Notes: generated by a model from the sequence alone, not told the origin. 10,979 nt of DNA from Flavobacteriaceae bacterium (GCA_002687665.1 NZAX01000106.1:1-10979); one strand, 5' to 3'. Counted from the first letter of the stretch, positions 1 through 7,083 are shown. Translations and numbers: made by a program.

Positions 1-554
1 AAAAACTACATTCCGATTTAAATCTTTTCCCGCTCAACAAACATACACCTCAAGCAGAAATAGAAAACTATTTGAATCCCTGTTTTAAAGGCAATGATAT
101 AGGATTGATTTCAGATGCCGGTTGCCCTGGAATTGCTGACCCTGGTGCAGTAATTACTCAAAAGGCCTATTCAATGAACATCAGAGTAAAACCCTTGGTT
201 GGTCCTTCCTCTATCCTTTTGGCCATGATGAGCTCTGGGCTCAACGGTCAAAACTTTGCCTTCAACGGCTATCTACCAATTGATAAAAAAGAACGTAAAA
301 AAGCCATAAAAACTTTAGAAAACAGATCACAAAAATTAGATCAAAGTCAAATCTTTATGGAAACCCCCTATCGAAATGAAAAACTTTTGGAAGATTTAAA
401 GCGTATCCTGGATAGCGAAACAAACCTCTGTATCGCATACGATCTTACCCAGTCCAGTGAGTTTATCAAAACATTGGACATGGACCAGTGGAAGAAAAAA
501 TACATCAGTTTTCACAAAAAACCGGCCATTTTTATCATTCACAAGCAAGGTTAA
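1..554 (+). CDS. RsmI-like SAM-dependent methyltransferase (tetrapyrrole methylase fold), 5' end missing
   Basis: The reading frame is open from the first bases of the window (codons start at base 3), so the true start lies upstream; 183 residues are visible. The fold is that of the RsmI family, which in its canonical form 2'-O-methylates C1402 of 16S rRNA using S-adenosylmethionine. Seen here: SDAGCPGIADPG, matching the glycine-rich SDAGTP.ISDPG loop of the family, then PLVGPSSILLAMMSSGL and FAFNGYLP, matching its GPSA and F.GFLP blocks, then METPYRN. The N-terminal strand is cut off. Bacteroidota often carry a second, shorter RsmI homologue besides the canonical enzyme, and the GCPGIADPG variant with a C-terminus ending near FIIHKQG fits that paralogue better, so the rRNA target is inferred rather than shown. 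No symbol is given for that reason. Its stop shares TTAA with the stop of the opposing mltG. Confidence 0.85.
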   Translation, partial: KLHSDLNLFPLNKHTPQAEIENYLNPCFKGNDIGLISDAGCPGIADPGAVITQKAYSMNIRVKPLVGPSSILLAMMSSGLNGQNFAFNGYLPIDKKERKKAIKTLENRSQKLDQSQIFMETPYRNEKLLEDLKRILDSETNLCIAYDLTQSSEFIKTLDMDQWKKKYISFHKKPAIFIIHKQG

Positions 555-1597
555 CGGTAAACCCGATTGTGGTCAAGCCAATTGGTGTAGATTTTTTTAT
601 TCCTATTGTGTTCACTGCCGTTTTTGGCAAATAAATGGTATCCTGGGTTCTTAGGATTGGCTACAAAATATAAATAGGGATGTTGCTCAGCATTCAAAAC
701 TGCGTTGATGGATGAGATATCGGGCATGGAAATAGGACCCGGTGGCAATCCATTGTAACGGTAGGTATTGTATGGTGAATTAATGGTCAAGTCTTTATAT
801 AGAACACGTTTTATTACGGTATCAAAGTTGCGAAGTTTGAGTTTCATTGCATATATGACTGTTGGGTCAGCCTGTAACATCATTTTTCTTTTTAGTCTAT
901 TGATATAAACTCCAGCTACACGCGGACGCTCATCTATCTTTTGGGTTTCCCTCTGGACAATAGCAGCAAGGTTTATCACGCCCAAAGGGTTTAAACCCAA
1001 CTCAGCAGCTTTCCTTCTTCTGTTATCAGACCAAAACTTTTGGTAAGATCTCCACATTTTTTGTCTAAAATTTTCAGCAGTTGTATTCCAAAAAAAATCA
1101 TAACTATTTGGTAAATACATTCCCAATGCATTTTCTTTAGAAAATCCATTTGCAGCTAAAAACTTGGGATCCAAAAAAACTTTAAGTAAAGAAACACTGT
1201 CAGGAGCTATTTGTTGTGCAACCCTTCCCGCCAAATTCTCTATGCGCTCCTGATTATTGAAAGTTACCCGAACCGTCATACTTTTTCCACGGAGTGTGTT
1301 AATGATTTTATTGTTATTACTTCCCTTAAGAATCAAAAATTTTCCTGATCTAACGCGTTTATTATAGCCTTTTTTTTCGGCCGCAATTCTAAAACCCGAA
1401 ATGGATTTTAAAAGTGGTGTCATAGAAGTCAATAGATCACTAAATTCATCACCTTCATTGATGTATACATATACTTTTGACTCATCGAAGGCGGTGTTGT
1501 CCAAAAAAAAAGTTTCAGCAAATAGGTAAACAAAATAGAGACCAAAAGCCAGTCCCATTGATACGATAATGGTTAGTATTTTATTTCGATATTTCAA
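551..1597 (-). CDS. mltG: Endolytic transglycosylase MltG (YceG-like)
   Basis: MltG is an inner-membrane lytic transglycosylase that cuts nascent glycan strands and is thought to end their polymerisation. The protein has 348 residues, close to the family norm. A single N-terminal membrane segment spans about residues 7-26, followed by a LysM-like region (about 40-105) and the YceG catalytic domain. Signature residues seen: AAIVQRET with the expected catalytic Glu at 217, the block around QADPTVIYA (242-250), SPYNTY (274-279) and GLPPGPI (283-289). The start is TTG at 1597. It overlaps the TGA of the upstream acetyltransferase as TTGA, and the next in-frame ATG (codon 14) would remove half of the membrane segment, so TTG is preferred. 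It is last of three genes in the minus-strand operon, and no terminator is visible before the opposing methyltransferase. Confidence 0.95.
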   Translation of the reverse strand: MKYRNKILTIIVSMGLAFGLYFVYLFAETFFLDNTAFDESKVYVYINEGDEFSDLLTSMTPLLKSISGFRIAAEKKGYNKRVRSGKFLILKGSNNNKIINTLRGKSMTVRVTFNNQERIENLAGRVAQQIAPDSVSLLKVFLDPKFLAANGFSKENALGMYLPNSYDFFWNTTAENFRQKMWRSYQKFWSDNRRRKAAELGLNPLGVINLAAIVQRETQKIDERPRVAGVYINRLKRKMMLQADPTVIYAMKLKLRNFDTVIKRVLYKDLTINSPYNTYRYNGLPPGPISMPDISSINAVLNAEQHPYLYFVANPKNPGYHLFAKNGSEHNRNKKIYTNWLDHNRVYR

Positions 1598-2115
1598 ACA
1601 ATCAGTTTTTGATAAATACTTTCGTCATGGTACTCTCCTTCATAAAAATTCCAATCCTTCTTTTTTCCAACAAAACAATACCCTTTTTGTTCAAAAAGTT
1701 GAATACTGATTTTATTTTCAACGGCAATGTGGGCATAGAGCTGATGTAATTGTAAATGCTTTCTTGCATAATTGCCAATCAAATCCAATGCTGCCCCACC
1801 ATACCCCTTTCTATGGTCTAATTTTCGGACGACCAATCCTACCCCTGCCCTATGGTGCAAAGGCTCAAAGTCAAATAAATCAATAAATCCAACAGCAATG
1901 TCCTCTATGGTACTGATGGTAAACTTGATTTGACGGATTTCGAAAATATCTTTGTGAGAATTTTCAATATAATTTTGAAGTAAATCCTTTGAGTATGGAT
2001 GAGTTCGATTGGAATACTTCCACAACTCAACATCGTTCTCCAAATCGAAAAGGAGGTCAATATCGCGGGGTTCTAAAGCCCTTAAACTTATGAGTTTATT
2101 TTGAAGTCGAATCAT
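1594..2115 (-). CDS. GNAT family N-acetyltransferase (RimJ/RimL-like)
   Basis: This 173-residue protein has the single-domain GNAT fold, which transfers an acetyl group from acetyl-CoA to an amine. The N-terminus (LISLRALEPRDIDLLFDLEND) is typical of the RimJ/RimL-like Acetyltransf_3 branch. Motif A is visible as VGLVVRKLDHRKGYGGAAL, where residues 102-107 (RKGYGG) form the pyrophosphate-binding R..G.G loop. Motif B follows at VENKISIQLFEQKGY. The substrate cannot be read from the sequence; the RimJ/RimL resemblance does not prove a ribosomal-protein or tRNA-related target. The gene lies between dapF and mltG with 4-nt overlaps on both sides (ATGA upstream, TTGA downstream), so it is almost certainly co-transcribed and translationally coupled with them. 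A link to cell-wall precursor metabolism is possible but is inference from position alone. Confidence 0.9.
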   Translation of the reverse strand: MIRLQNKLISLRALEPRDIDLLFDLENDVELWKYSNRTHPYSKDLLQNYIENSHKDIFEIRQIKFTISTIEDIAVGFIDLFDFEPLHHRAGVGLVVRKLDHRKGYGGAALDLIGNYARKHLQLHQLYAHIAVENKISIQLFEQKGYCFVGKKKDWNFYEGEYHDESIYQKLIV

Positions 2116-2897
2116 TCAGTATTTAAATTACCAGAAAAAACAAAGACTGCTGGGCCGGTAAGTTTAATATTTTTGTATTGCCCCAAATTTTGAGTAAATG
2201 AGACTTGCAAGCTCCCACCCAAAGCATTTATTTTTAGAAAATTTAGAGAAGTTAATTTAGAAAAATGAACCGAAATGGCTGCAGCAACTGCTCCAGTTCC
2301 ACAAGCAAGGGTTTCGTCTTCTATTCCTCTTTCATAGGTTCTGATGTTGAATTCATTTTCGTTTACTTTTTCAACAAAATTTACATTTGACCCAGTCTCA
2401 AAATAGGGTGCCCCATATCTAATGGCAGCCCCTTGAGATTTTACATCAACAGAAGACACCTGATCAACAAATTCAATATGGTGAGGTGAACCTGTGTCCA
2501 TAAATATGGCTGAATCCCTTTTTTCAATTTTCAATACATCTCCCATCTCAATACAAATCAAATCATCGGAGGTAACTGATCCCTTAACTATTCGATCAGA
2601 AGTTTCAAAAGTTCCTTGATTATCAACAATTTGATATTTTTTAGCAAAGGCGAACAAACACCTGCTGCCATTACCACAAAGGCTACTAAGATGGCCATTG
2701 GCGTTGAAATATAGCATTTTAAAATCCGATCGTTTGGAAGCTCTCAATAAGATCAACCCATCAGCACCAATTCCATAATGACGATCACAGATATTTTTGA
2801 TCAAACTGTAATCATGGGCAGGAAAACTCTCTTGACGATCATCAAGGATGATAAAATCATTCCCCGCGCCTTGGTATTTTTCAAATAGAAAATTCAT
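2112..2897 (-). CDS. dapF: Diaminopimelate epimerase
   Basis: DapF interconverts LL- and meso-diaminopimelate without a cofactor, giving meso-DAP for peptidoglycan and the precursor of lysine. At 261 residues it is slightly shorter than the E. coli enzyme. Both halves of the pseudo-dimeric fold carry their catalytic cysteine: Cys74 in LCGNGSRC and Cys199 in ETLACGTGAVA. Other family blocks seen are the N-terminal F.KYQGAGNDFIILDD, GIGADGLI, FNANG, TGSPHH, GSNVNFVE and RTYERGIEDET. Nothing essential appears to be missing. The start at 2897 is ATG, only four bases downstream of a perfect TAAATTTG box, which suggests a leaderless or nearly leaderless transcript. It is first in the operon dapF-GNAT-mltG; its TGA overlaps the ATG of the acetyltransferase (ATGA). 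Confidence 0.97.
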   Translation of the reverse strand: MNFLFEKYQGAGNDFIILDDRQESFPAHDYSLIKNICDRHYGIGADGLILLRASKRSDFKMLYFNANGHLSSLCGNGSRCLFAFAKKYQIVDNQGTFETSDRIVKGSVTSDDLICIEMGDVLKIEKRDSAIFMDTGSPHHIEFVDQVSSVDVKSQGAAIRYGAPYFETGSNVNFVEKVNENEFNIRTYERGIEDETLACGTGAVAAAISVHFSKLTSLNFLKINALGGSLQVSFTQNLGQYKNIKLTGPAVFVFSGNLNTE

Positions 2898-2901
2898 AGT
2901 C

Positions 2902-2909
2902 CAAATTTA
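2902..2909 (-). promoter_or_regulatory. Bacteroidota-type -7 box for the dapF operon
   Basis: On the minus strand this reads TAAATTTG, an exact match to the Bacteroidota -7 consensus TAnnTTTG. Only four bases (GACT) separate it from the dapF ATG. No clear TTTG was found at the -33 distance, so the assignment rests on the -7 box and its position. Transcription would begin at or next to the start codon. Confidence 0.5.
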
Positions 2910-2979
2910 GCGAAAATTTAACCGTAATTGAATCTGTTAAATAGTCGTTAAATCAATAATGAAAAAAGAATAGAATTTT

Positions 2980-2987
2980 TAATTTTG
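2980..2987 (+). promoter_or_regulatory. Bacteroidota-type -7 box for the htrA gene
   Basis: TAATTTTG matches TAnnTTTG exactly and ends 14 bases before the protease ATG, giving a very short 5' leader. No good -33 TTTG is seen 19-21 bases upstream. Together with the dapF box on the other strand it makes the roughly 100-bp gap a divergent promoter region. Confidence 0.5.
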
Positions 2988-3001
2988 ATTCAAAGAAAAA
3001 A

Positions 3002-4390
3002 ATGAAAATGAAATCTACATTAAAAACCTTAATGATTGCAGCGGTAAGTGCTCTAGTCACTTTAGCCGCTCATGATTATTTCTCCAATGAGAAAATTGAA
3101 GTTGTAGAAAATGAGAAGCTTAGCTTAATTCCAACAACCTACAGTTTCAAAACTAACAGCTTAGCTGCCGAAATGACGGATTTCACCCAAGCAGCAGAGA
3201 AAACTGTTAACGCAGTGGTTCACGTAAAAAATACAAGCATCCAAAAAAGTAACATATCCGGTTGGCTAAGAAATTTTTACGGAGATGACTATGATGAAAA
3301 GAGAATCGGTACTGGATCAGGTGTGATTGTTTCCCCTGATGGACTAATAATCACTAATTATCATGTGATAGAGGATGCAACTGAAATTGAGGTTACTTCC
3401 AACAAAAACAAAACCTATACAGCACAGGTTATTGGATCTGACCCAAGTACAGATTTGGCCGTTTTAAAAATTAAAACTGATGAATCGTTACCATTTATCC
3501 CTTTTGGGAACTCTGAATTAGCTCGTATTGGAGAATGGGTGCTGGCTGTGGGAAATCCCTTCAACCTCAATTCTACCGTAACTGCTGGGATCATTAGCGC
3601 CAAGTCGAGAGACCTAAATGACAGAGACAGTAAAAATCAATCCTTTATACAAACCGATGCAGCCGTTAATATGGGAAATAGCGGAGGTGCACTGGTTAAT
3701 ACAGACGGTGAATTAATAGGAATCAATACAGCCATTTCCTCAATCACTGGAGGTTTTGTTGGTTATTCTTTCGCTGTGCCCAGTAATATTGTCAGAAAAG
3801 TATTTGAAGATTTGATAGAATATGGAAATGTTCAAAAAGGCTTGTTGGGAGTTTCCGGTAGTGCCCTCAATGCCGAATTGGCTGAAAAATTTGATGTGAA
3901 AGAAACACAAGGTTTTTTGATTGCCAATGTTATTGAAGGCATGGGTGCTTCCGATGCCGGTTTGCAAAGCGGTGATATTATTAAAAAGGTTGACGAGGTA
4001 AAGATTAATACCTTTTCCGATTTAACAGGTTACCTCTCTACCAAAAGACCCGGTGAGAAAGTTGAGGTGAGTTACAGTAGAGAAAACACAAATAATAAAA
4101 TCATCGTAACCCTAAAAAAAACAAATACTACTGAATTTTTAGGGATGTATCTTACCAACATTAATTCAGAACAAAAGGAATACTTTGGTTTGGATCAAGG
4201 GGTAATTATTAAAGAATTGATGAATCGCCGACTCTATCGTTATGGAATTGACAATGGCTTTATATTATTGGAGATTAACAACAAAAAAATCAAAGATGTA
4301 TCAGATATTGATGCTTTTAATGTTAATAACCTTAACAGTATCTTGTTTTTAAAACCCGACGGAGAAAAAGAAAGAATCATTTTTGAATAA
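3002..4390 (+). CDS. DegP/HtrA family serine protease with two PDZ domains
   Basis: This envelope quality-control protease degrades or holds misfolded periplasmic proteins. The 462-residue protein has a hydrophobic N-terminal stretch (about 7-24) that could be a signal peptide or a membrane anchor; no convincing cleavage motif was seen. The trypsin-like domain (about 60-265) has the full catalytic triad: His121 in NYHVIEDA, Asp151 in STDLAVLKI and Ser227 in NMGNSGGA. PDZ1 follows at about 278-372 with the carboxylate-binding loop LLGV. A more divergent second PDZ covers about 377-460, beginning FLGM. The acidic linker before the protease domain (GDDYDEKRIGTGSG) fits DegP/DegQ-type loops. The start at 3002 is preferred over the ATG two codons later because it is nearest the promoter box, but both give nearly the same protein. 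It is a single-gene unit, bounded by a divergent promoter and a strong terminator. DegP and DegQ types cannot be told apart here, so no symbol is given. Confidence 0.95.
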   Translation: MKMKSTLKTLMIAAVSALVTLAAHDYFSNEKIEVVENEKLSLIPTTYSFKTNSLAAEMTDFTQAAEKTVNAVVHVKNTSIQKSNISGWLRNFYGDDYDEKRIGTGSGVIVSPDGLIITNYHVIEDATEIEVTSNKNKTYTAQVIGSDPSTDLAVLKIKTDESLPFIPFGNSELARIGEWVLAVGNPFNLNSTVTAGIISAKSRDLNDRDSKNQSFIQTDAAVNMGNSGGALVNTDGELIGINTAISSITGGFVGYSFAVPSNIVRKVFEDLIEYGNVQKGLLGVSGSALNAELAEKFDVKETQGFLIANVIEGMGASDAGLQSGDIIKKVDEVKINTFSDLTGYLSTKRPGEKVEVSYSRENTNNKIIVTLKKTNTTEFLGMYLTNINSEQKEYFGLDQGVIIKELMNRRLYRYGIDNGFILLEINNKKIKDVSDIDAFNVNNLNSILFLKPDGEKERIIFE

Positions 4391-4413
4391 AAACATATAT
4401 ATAAGCTTAACTT

Positions 4414-4441
4414 AAGAGCTGTCGTTTGATAGCTCTTTTTT
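4414..4441 (+). terminator. Rho-independent terminator after the htrA gene
   Basis: A 10-bp stem with one G-T pair (AAGAGCTGTC paired with GATAGCTCTT) and a GTTT loop is followed directly by a run of T. It lies 24 bases after the protease stop codon and separates that gene from trmD. Confidence 0.88.
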
Positions 4442-4558
4442 ATTTCTATTAATTGAAATAGTAATTAAGCGGACATGTATTTCAAAAAACTTCTTAGATG
4501 AATGTTCATCACATTTCATAGATATCTTATAAAGTTAAACTAAGCAAAGCTTTAAAAG

Positions 4559-4577
4559 TTATCAAAAGTTTTGATAA
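4559..4577 (+). promoter_or_regulatory. 19-bp perfect palindrome over the trmD -33 box, candidate operator
   Basis: TTATCAAAA and TTTTGATAA are exact reverse complements flanking one G. The right arm contains the TTTG that serves as the trmD -33 element, so a bound protein would block the promoter. AT-rich palindromes do arise by chance, and no T-tract follows directly, so it is not a terminator. The regulatory role is inference. Confidence 0.4.
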
Positions 4578-4600
4578 ATTCTTAATTTATAAAATCTTTG
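4570..4600 (+). promoter_or_regulatory. Promoter of trmD (-33 TTTG, -7 AATCTTTG)
   Basis: TTTG at 4570-4573 is followed after exactly 19 bases by AATCTTTG at 4593-4600. This fits TTTG-N19-21-TAnnTTTG with a single mismatch and is the best two-part promoter in the window. The trmD ATG begins only seven bases after the end of the -7 box, so the transcript is probably leaderless or nearly so. Confidence 0.65.
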
Positions 4601-4606
4601 CATTGT

Positions 4607-5290
4607 ATGAGAATAGATATCATCACACTTTTTCCTGAGTTGCTTCGCAGTCCATTTGAGGCATCCATTCTAAAACGCGCCATTAAAGCCAAAAAAGTAG
4701 TTATCGATTTCCACACCTTAAGAGATTACGCACAAAACAAAAATAAACAAGTTGACGATTATCCTTTTGGTGGTGGAGCAGGAATGGTTATGAAAATTGA
4801 ACCAATAGACCTTTGTATCAGGCACCTTAAAAAAGAGAGGACTTATGAGGAAGTCATTTACCTTACCCCTGATGGTGAGCAACTCAATCAAAGTATATCC
4901 AATAATCTGTCCACCAAAAAAAACATAATTATCCTTTGTGGACATTATAAAGGTGTTGACCAACGTGTAAGGGATCACTTGATCACACGAGAAATTTCGA
5001 TTGGTGATTTTGTACTTTCAGGAGGAGAATTGGCAGCAGCGGTATTATGTGATAGCATCATCAGACTAATTCCTGGCGTTTTGGGGGACGAGTCCTCTGC
5101 ACTTACAGACAGCTATCAAGACGGACTACTGGCTCCACCTATCTATACTCGACCGGCCAACTACAAAGGTTGGGAAGTTCCTAAAATACTAACTTCAGGA
5201 AATACCCCCGAGGTAGAAAAATGGAGAGAATCACAAGCCTTAAAAAAAACAAAAAAATCAAGACCCGACTTAATGGAAGATCCCCGTTGA
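4607..5290 (+). CDS. trmD: tRNA (guanine-N1)-methyltransferase TrmD
   Basis: TrmD methylates N1 of G37, next to the anticodon, in tRNAs such as those for Pro, Leu and Arg, and so prevents +1 frameshifting. The protein has 227 residues from the ATG at 4607 ([13 protein letters not shown]), matching the usual N-terminus of the family. A TTG at 4598 is also open but falls inside the -7 promoter box and is rejected. Blocks of the trefoil-knot SPOUT fold are seen: [12 protein letters not shown] (52-63), [12 protein letters not shown] (110-121), [15 protein letters not shown] (129-143) and IPGVLG (155-160). Arg153 and Asp168 lie where the catalytic Arg154 and Asp169 are in characterised enzymes. 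The C-terminal block [11 protein letters not shown] resembles the usual SGNHxxIxxWR but lacks the His. rplS lies next to trmD in many bacteria; here rplS has its own promoter. Confidence 0.96.
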   Translation: MRIDIITLFPELLRSPFEASILKRAIKAKKVVIDFHTLRDYAQNKNKQVDDYPFGGGAGMVMKIEPIDLCIRHLKKERTYEEVIYLTPDGEQLNQSISNNLSTKKNIIILCGHYKGVDQRVRDHLITREISIGDFVLSGGELAAAVLCDSIIRLIPGVLGDESSALTDSYQDGLLAPPIYTRPANYKGWEVPKILTSGNTPEVEKWRESQALKKTKKSRPDLMEDPR

Positions 5291-5314
5291 TTTTTTATAA
5301 TAGTTAATCAACGG
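5284..5314 (+). repeat. 9-bp inverted repeat spanning the trmD stop codon
   Basis: CCGTTGATT (5284-5292) and AATCAACGG (5306-5314) are perfect complements around a 13-base AT-rich loop. The left arm contains the TGA of trmD. The T-run lies inside the loop rather than after the stem, so this is not a standard intrinsic terminator. It could protect the trmD 3' end, limit read-through, or be a protein site just upstream of the rplS promoter. Confidence 0.5.
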
Positions 5315-5320
5315 ATGTAA

Positions 5321-5351
5321 GTTGTTTAAATCAAAAATAGTCTTAAATTTG
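5321..5351 (+). promoter_or_regulatory. Promoter of rplS (-33 GTTG, -7 TAAATTTG)
   Basis: TAAATTTG at 5344-5351 is an exact -7 match. GTTG at 5321-5324 lies exactly 19 bases upstream and differs from TTTG by one base. Transcription would start near 5356-5359, leaving a leader of roughly 45-50 bases before the rplS ATG, much longer than at the other promoters here. Confidence 0.6.
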
Positions 5352-5368
5352 CACACATTAATTACAAA

Positions 5369-5385
5369 TCGAACGTCAAGTTCGA
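5369..5385 (+). promoter_or_regulatory. Hairpin in the rplS 5' leader, possible autoregulatory site
   Basis: TCGAAC and GTTCGA form a 6-bp stem around a 5-base loop (GTCAA), placed between the predicted transcription start and the rplS ATG. Ribosomal protein genes are often autoregulated through leader RNA, and L19 leaders are known in other bacteria. I cannot match this one to a described family from the sequence alone. Confidence 0.35.
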
Positions 5386-5404
5386 GTCAATCAATTTAAA
5401 TTTA

Positions 5405-5749
5405 ATGGAGGCACTTGTAAATTTTGTTCAAAAAGAATTCATTCCGAAAAAAGAATTCCCAGAATTTTCTGCTGGGGATACAATCACAGTCTATTATGAA
5501 ATTCGTGAAGGAGACAAAGTAAGAACTCAGTTCTTCAGGGGTGTGGTCATCCAAATTAAAGGTCAAGGTCTTTCCAAGTCATTCACAATACGTAAAATGT
5601 CAGGAACTGTTGGAGTAGAAAGAATTTTTCCACTAAATCTGCCCACCATAAAAAAAATTGAAATCAACAAAAAAGGAAAAGTCAGGCGCTCAAGAATTTA
5701 TTACTTCAAAAAATTGAGAGGTAAAAAAGCTCGAATCAAAGAGCAATAG
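5405..5749 (+). CDS. rplS: 50S ribosomal protein bL19
   Basis: bL19 sits at the 30S-50S interface of the ribosome. The 114-residue protein matches the normal family length. Recognisable blocks are FSAGDTITVYYEIREGDKVR, the FRGVVI..KG.G..KSFTIRKMS segment, GVERIFPLNLPTIKKIEI, and the basic end KVRRSRIYYFKKLRGKKARIKE. The start ATG at 5405 gives the expected MEALVNFVQKEF N-terminus. It follows trmD by 114 bases with its own promoter and leader hairpin, and ends in a strong terminator. It can therefore be expressed alone, as expected for a ribosomal protein needed in far greater amounts than a tRNA methyltransferase. Confidence 0.97.
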   Translation: MEALVNFVQKEFIPKKEFPEFSAGDTITVYYEIREGDKVRTQFFRGVVIQIKGQGLSKSFTIRKMSGTVGVERIFPLNLPTIKKIEINKKGKVRRSRIYYFKKLRGKKARIKEQ

Positions 5750-5756
5750 AATAATC

Positions 5757-5780
5757 AAACCGCTTCAAAGCGGTTTTTTT
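5757..5780 (+). terminator. Rho-independent terminator after rplS
   Basis: AACCGCT pairs with AGCGGTT around a TCAA loop, with a further A-T pair outside, and runs straight into seven T. It begins eight bases after the rplS stop and separates rplS from icd. Confidence 0.93.
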
Positions 5781-5826
5781 GTACGACAAAATCATAAACA
5801 TTATAAATACTATGATGATCCTTCAC

Positions 5827-5834
5827 TATATTTG
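5827..5834 (+). promoter_or_regulatory. Bacteroidota-type -7 box for icd
   Basis: TATATTTG is an exact TAnnTTTG match, 22 bases before the icd ATG and downstream of the rplS terminator. The nonamer CTATATTTG recurs in the thrS promoter. No good -33 element is seen at the usual spacing. Confidence 0.55.
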
Positions 5835-5856
5835 TCCAACCTTAATTGAAATTTAA

Positions 5857-7083
5857 ATGTCAAAAATTGTTGTCGAACACCCGGTCGTAGAGATCGATGG
5901 TGACGAAATGACCAGAATCATTTGGAAATTTATTAAAGAACAATTAATTCTTCCCTACTTAGATATTAAACTACTTTACTATGACCTCGGTATGGAGTCA
6001 AGAGATAAAACAGAGGATCAGATTACCATCAATGCAGCAGAAGCAATCAAAAAACACAAAGTAGGAATCAAATGTGCCACAATTACACCCGATGAAGATC
6101 GTGTGAAAGAGTTTGGACTTAAGAAAATGTACCGCTCTCCTAACGGAACCATAAGAAACATTGTGGGTGGAACCGTATTCAGAGAACCCATAATAATGAA
6201 AAATGTACCACGTTATGTTCAAGGTTGGACCAAACCTATTTGTATTGGAAGACACGCTTTTGGTGATCAGTACAAAGCCACAGATGCCATGATAACTGGA
6301 AAGGGAAAGCTCACCATGACATTTACACCTGAAGATGGAAGTGAAGCAACCACTTGGGAGGTTTATGACTTTCAAGAAAACGGTGTTGCCATGAGTATGT
6401 ATAACATTGAATCCTCCATTTTTGGATTTGCAAGATCTTGCATGAATAGGGCTCTTGACAAAGGTTGGCCACTTTACCTATCGACAAAAAACACCATCAT
6501 GAAAGTTTATGACGGGCGATTTAAAGACATTTTTCAAGAAGTATATGACAACGAATTCAAAGAGAAATTTAAAGTTGCGGGTATTACCTATGAACACCGA
6601 TTAATAGATGACATGGTTGCTGCAGCCATGAAATGGAGCGGTGGATTTGTTTGGGCTTGTAAAAATTATGATGGAGATGTTCAATCTGATACAGTTGCTC
6701 AAGGTTTTGGCTCTTTGGGTCTTATGACCTCTACCTTGGTCACCCCTGACGGGGAAGTCATGGAAGCTGAAGCAGCACATGGAACCGTTACACGTCACTA
6801 CAGACAACACAAAATGGGAAAAGAAACCTCAACAAATCCCATAGCTTCTATTTTTGCATGGACTAGAGGGTTGGCACACAGAGGAAAACTTGACAATAAT
6901 CAACTGCTTATTGACTTTTGCCAAACCCTAGAAGCCGTTTGTATTGAGACCATTGAAAGTGGAAAAATGACCAAGGATTTGGCCTTGCTAATTCACAAAG
7001 AAAATCTTAATGATACTCACTACTTGAATACTCAGAAATTTCTTGATGCAATTAAAGAAAACCTAGATCTTAAACTGGGTTAA
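5857..7083 (+). CDS. icd: NADP-dependent isocitrate dehydrogenase, eukaryotic-like type
   Basis: The enzyme oxidatively decarboxylates isocitrate to 2-oxoglutarate in the TCA cycle, making NADPH. At 408 residues it belongs to the homodimeric group that includes human IDH1 and IDH2, not the E. coli Icd type. The active-site residues fall at almost the same numbers as in human IDH1: Ser94, Arg100, Arg109, Arg132 (in [13 protein letters not shown]) and Tyr139, with Lys211, Asp251, Asp274 and Asp278 one position earlier. Other hallmarks are [37 protein letters not shown] and [19 protein letters not shown]. The start ATG at 5857 gives the standard N-terminus without a targeting peptide. It is monocistronic: a strong terminator lies upstream, and a 197-base gap with at most a weak terminator lies downstream. 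Confidence 0.97.
   Translation: MSKIVVEHPVVEIDGDEMTRIIWKFIKEQLILPYLDIKLLYYDLGMESRDKTEDQITINAAEAIKKHKVGIKCATITPDEDRVKEFGLKKMYRSPNGTIRNIVGGTVFREPIIMKNVPRYVQGWTKPICIGRHAFGDQYKATDAMITGKGKLTMTFTPEDGSEATTWEVYDFQENGVAMSMYNIESSIFGFARSCMNRALDKGWPLYLSTKNTIMKVYDGRFKDIFQEVYDNEFKEKFKVAGITYEHRLIDDMVAAAMKWSGGFVWACKNYDGDVQSDTVAQGFGSLGLMTSTLVTPDGEVMEAEAAHGTVTRHYRQHKMGKETSTNPIASIFAWTRGLAHRGKLDNNQLLIDFCQTLEAVCIETIESGKMTKDLALLIHKENLNDTHYLNTQKFLDAIKENLDLKLG

Noticed and set aside
457..654. A + strand frame crossing the end of the methyltransferase into mltG
   Set aside because: It is out of frame with the methyltransferase and antisense to mltG, and its translation has no recognisable domain.
4475..4501. Eight-codon ATG frame upstream of trmD as a leader peptide
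   Set aside because: It lies upstream of the predicted trmD promoter, so would not be on its transcript, and it shows no codon pattern suggesting attenuation.
4598..4606. TTG at 4598 as the start of trmD, adding three residues
   Set aside because: This TTG is part of the -7 promoter box, and the family begins at the [10 protein letters not shown] reached from ATG 4607.
5998..6375. A 125-codon open frame on the minus strand inside icd
   Set aside because: It lies wholly antisense to a certain gene, has low-complexity Cys/Ser/Phe-rich translation and resembles no family I know. The same holds for minus-strand frames at 3415-3603, 3740-3967, 4718-4978, 6601-6810, 7590-7877, 7736-7954, 8644-8835, 10056-10292 and 10503-10691.
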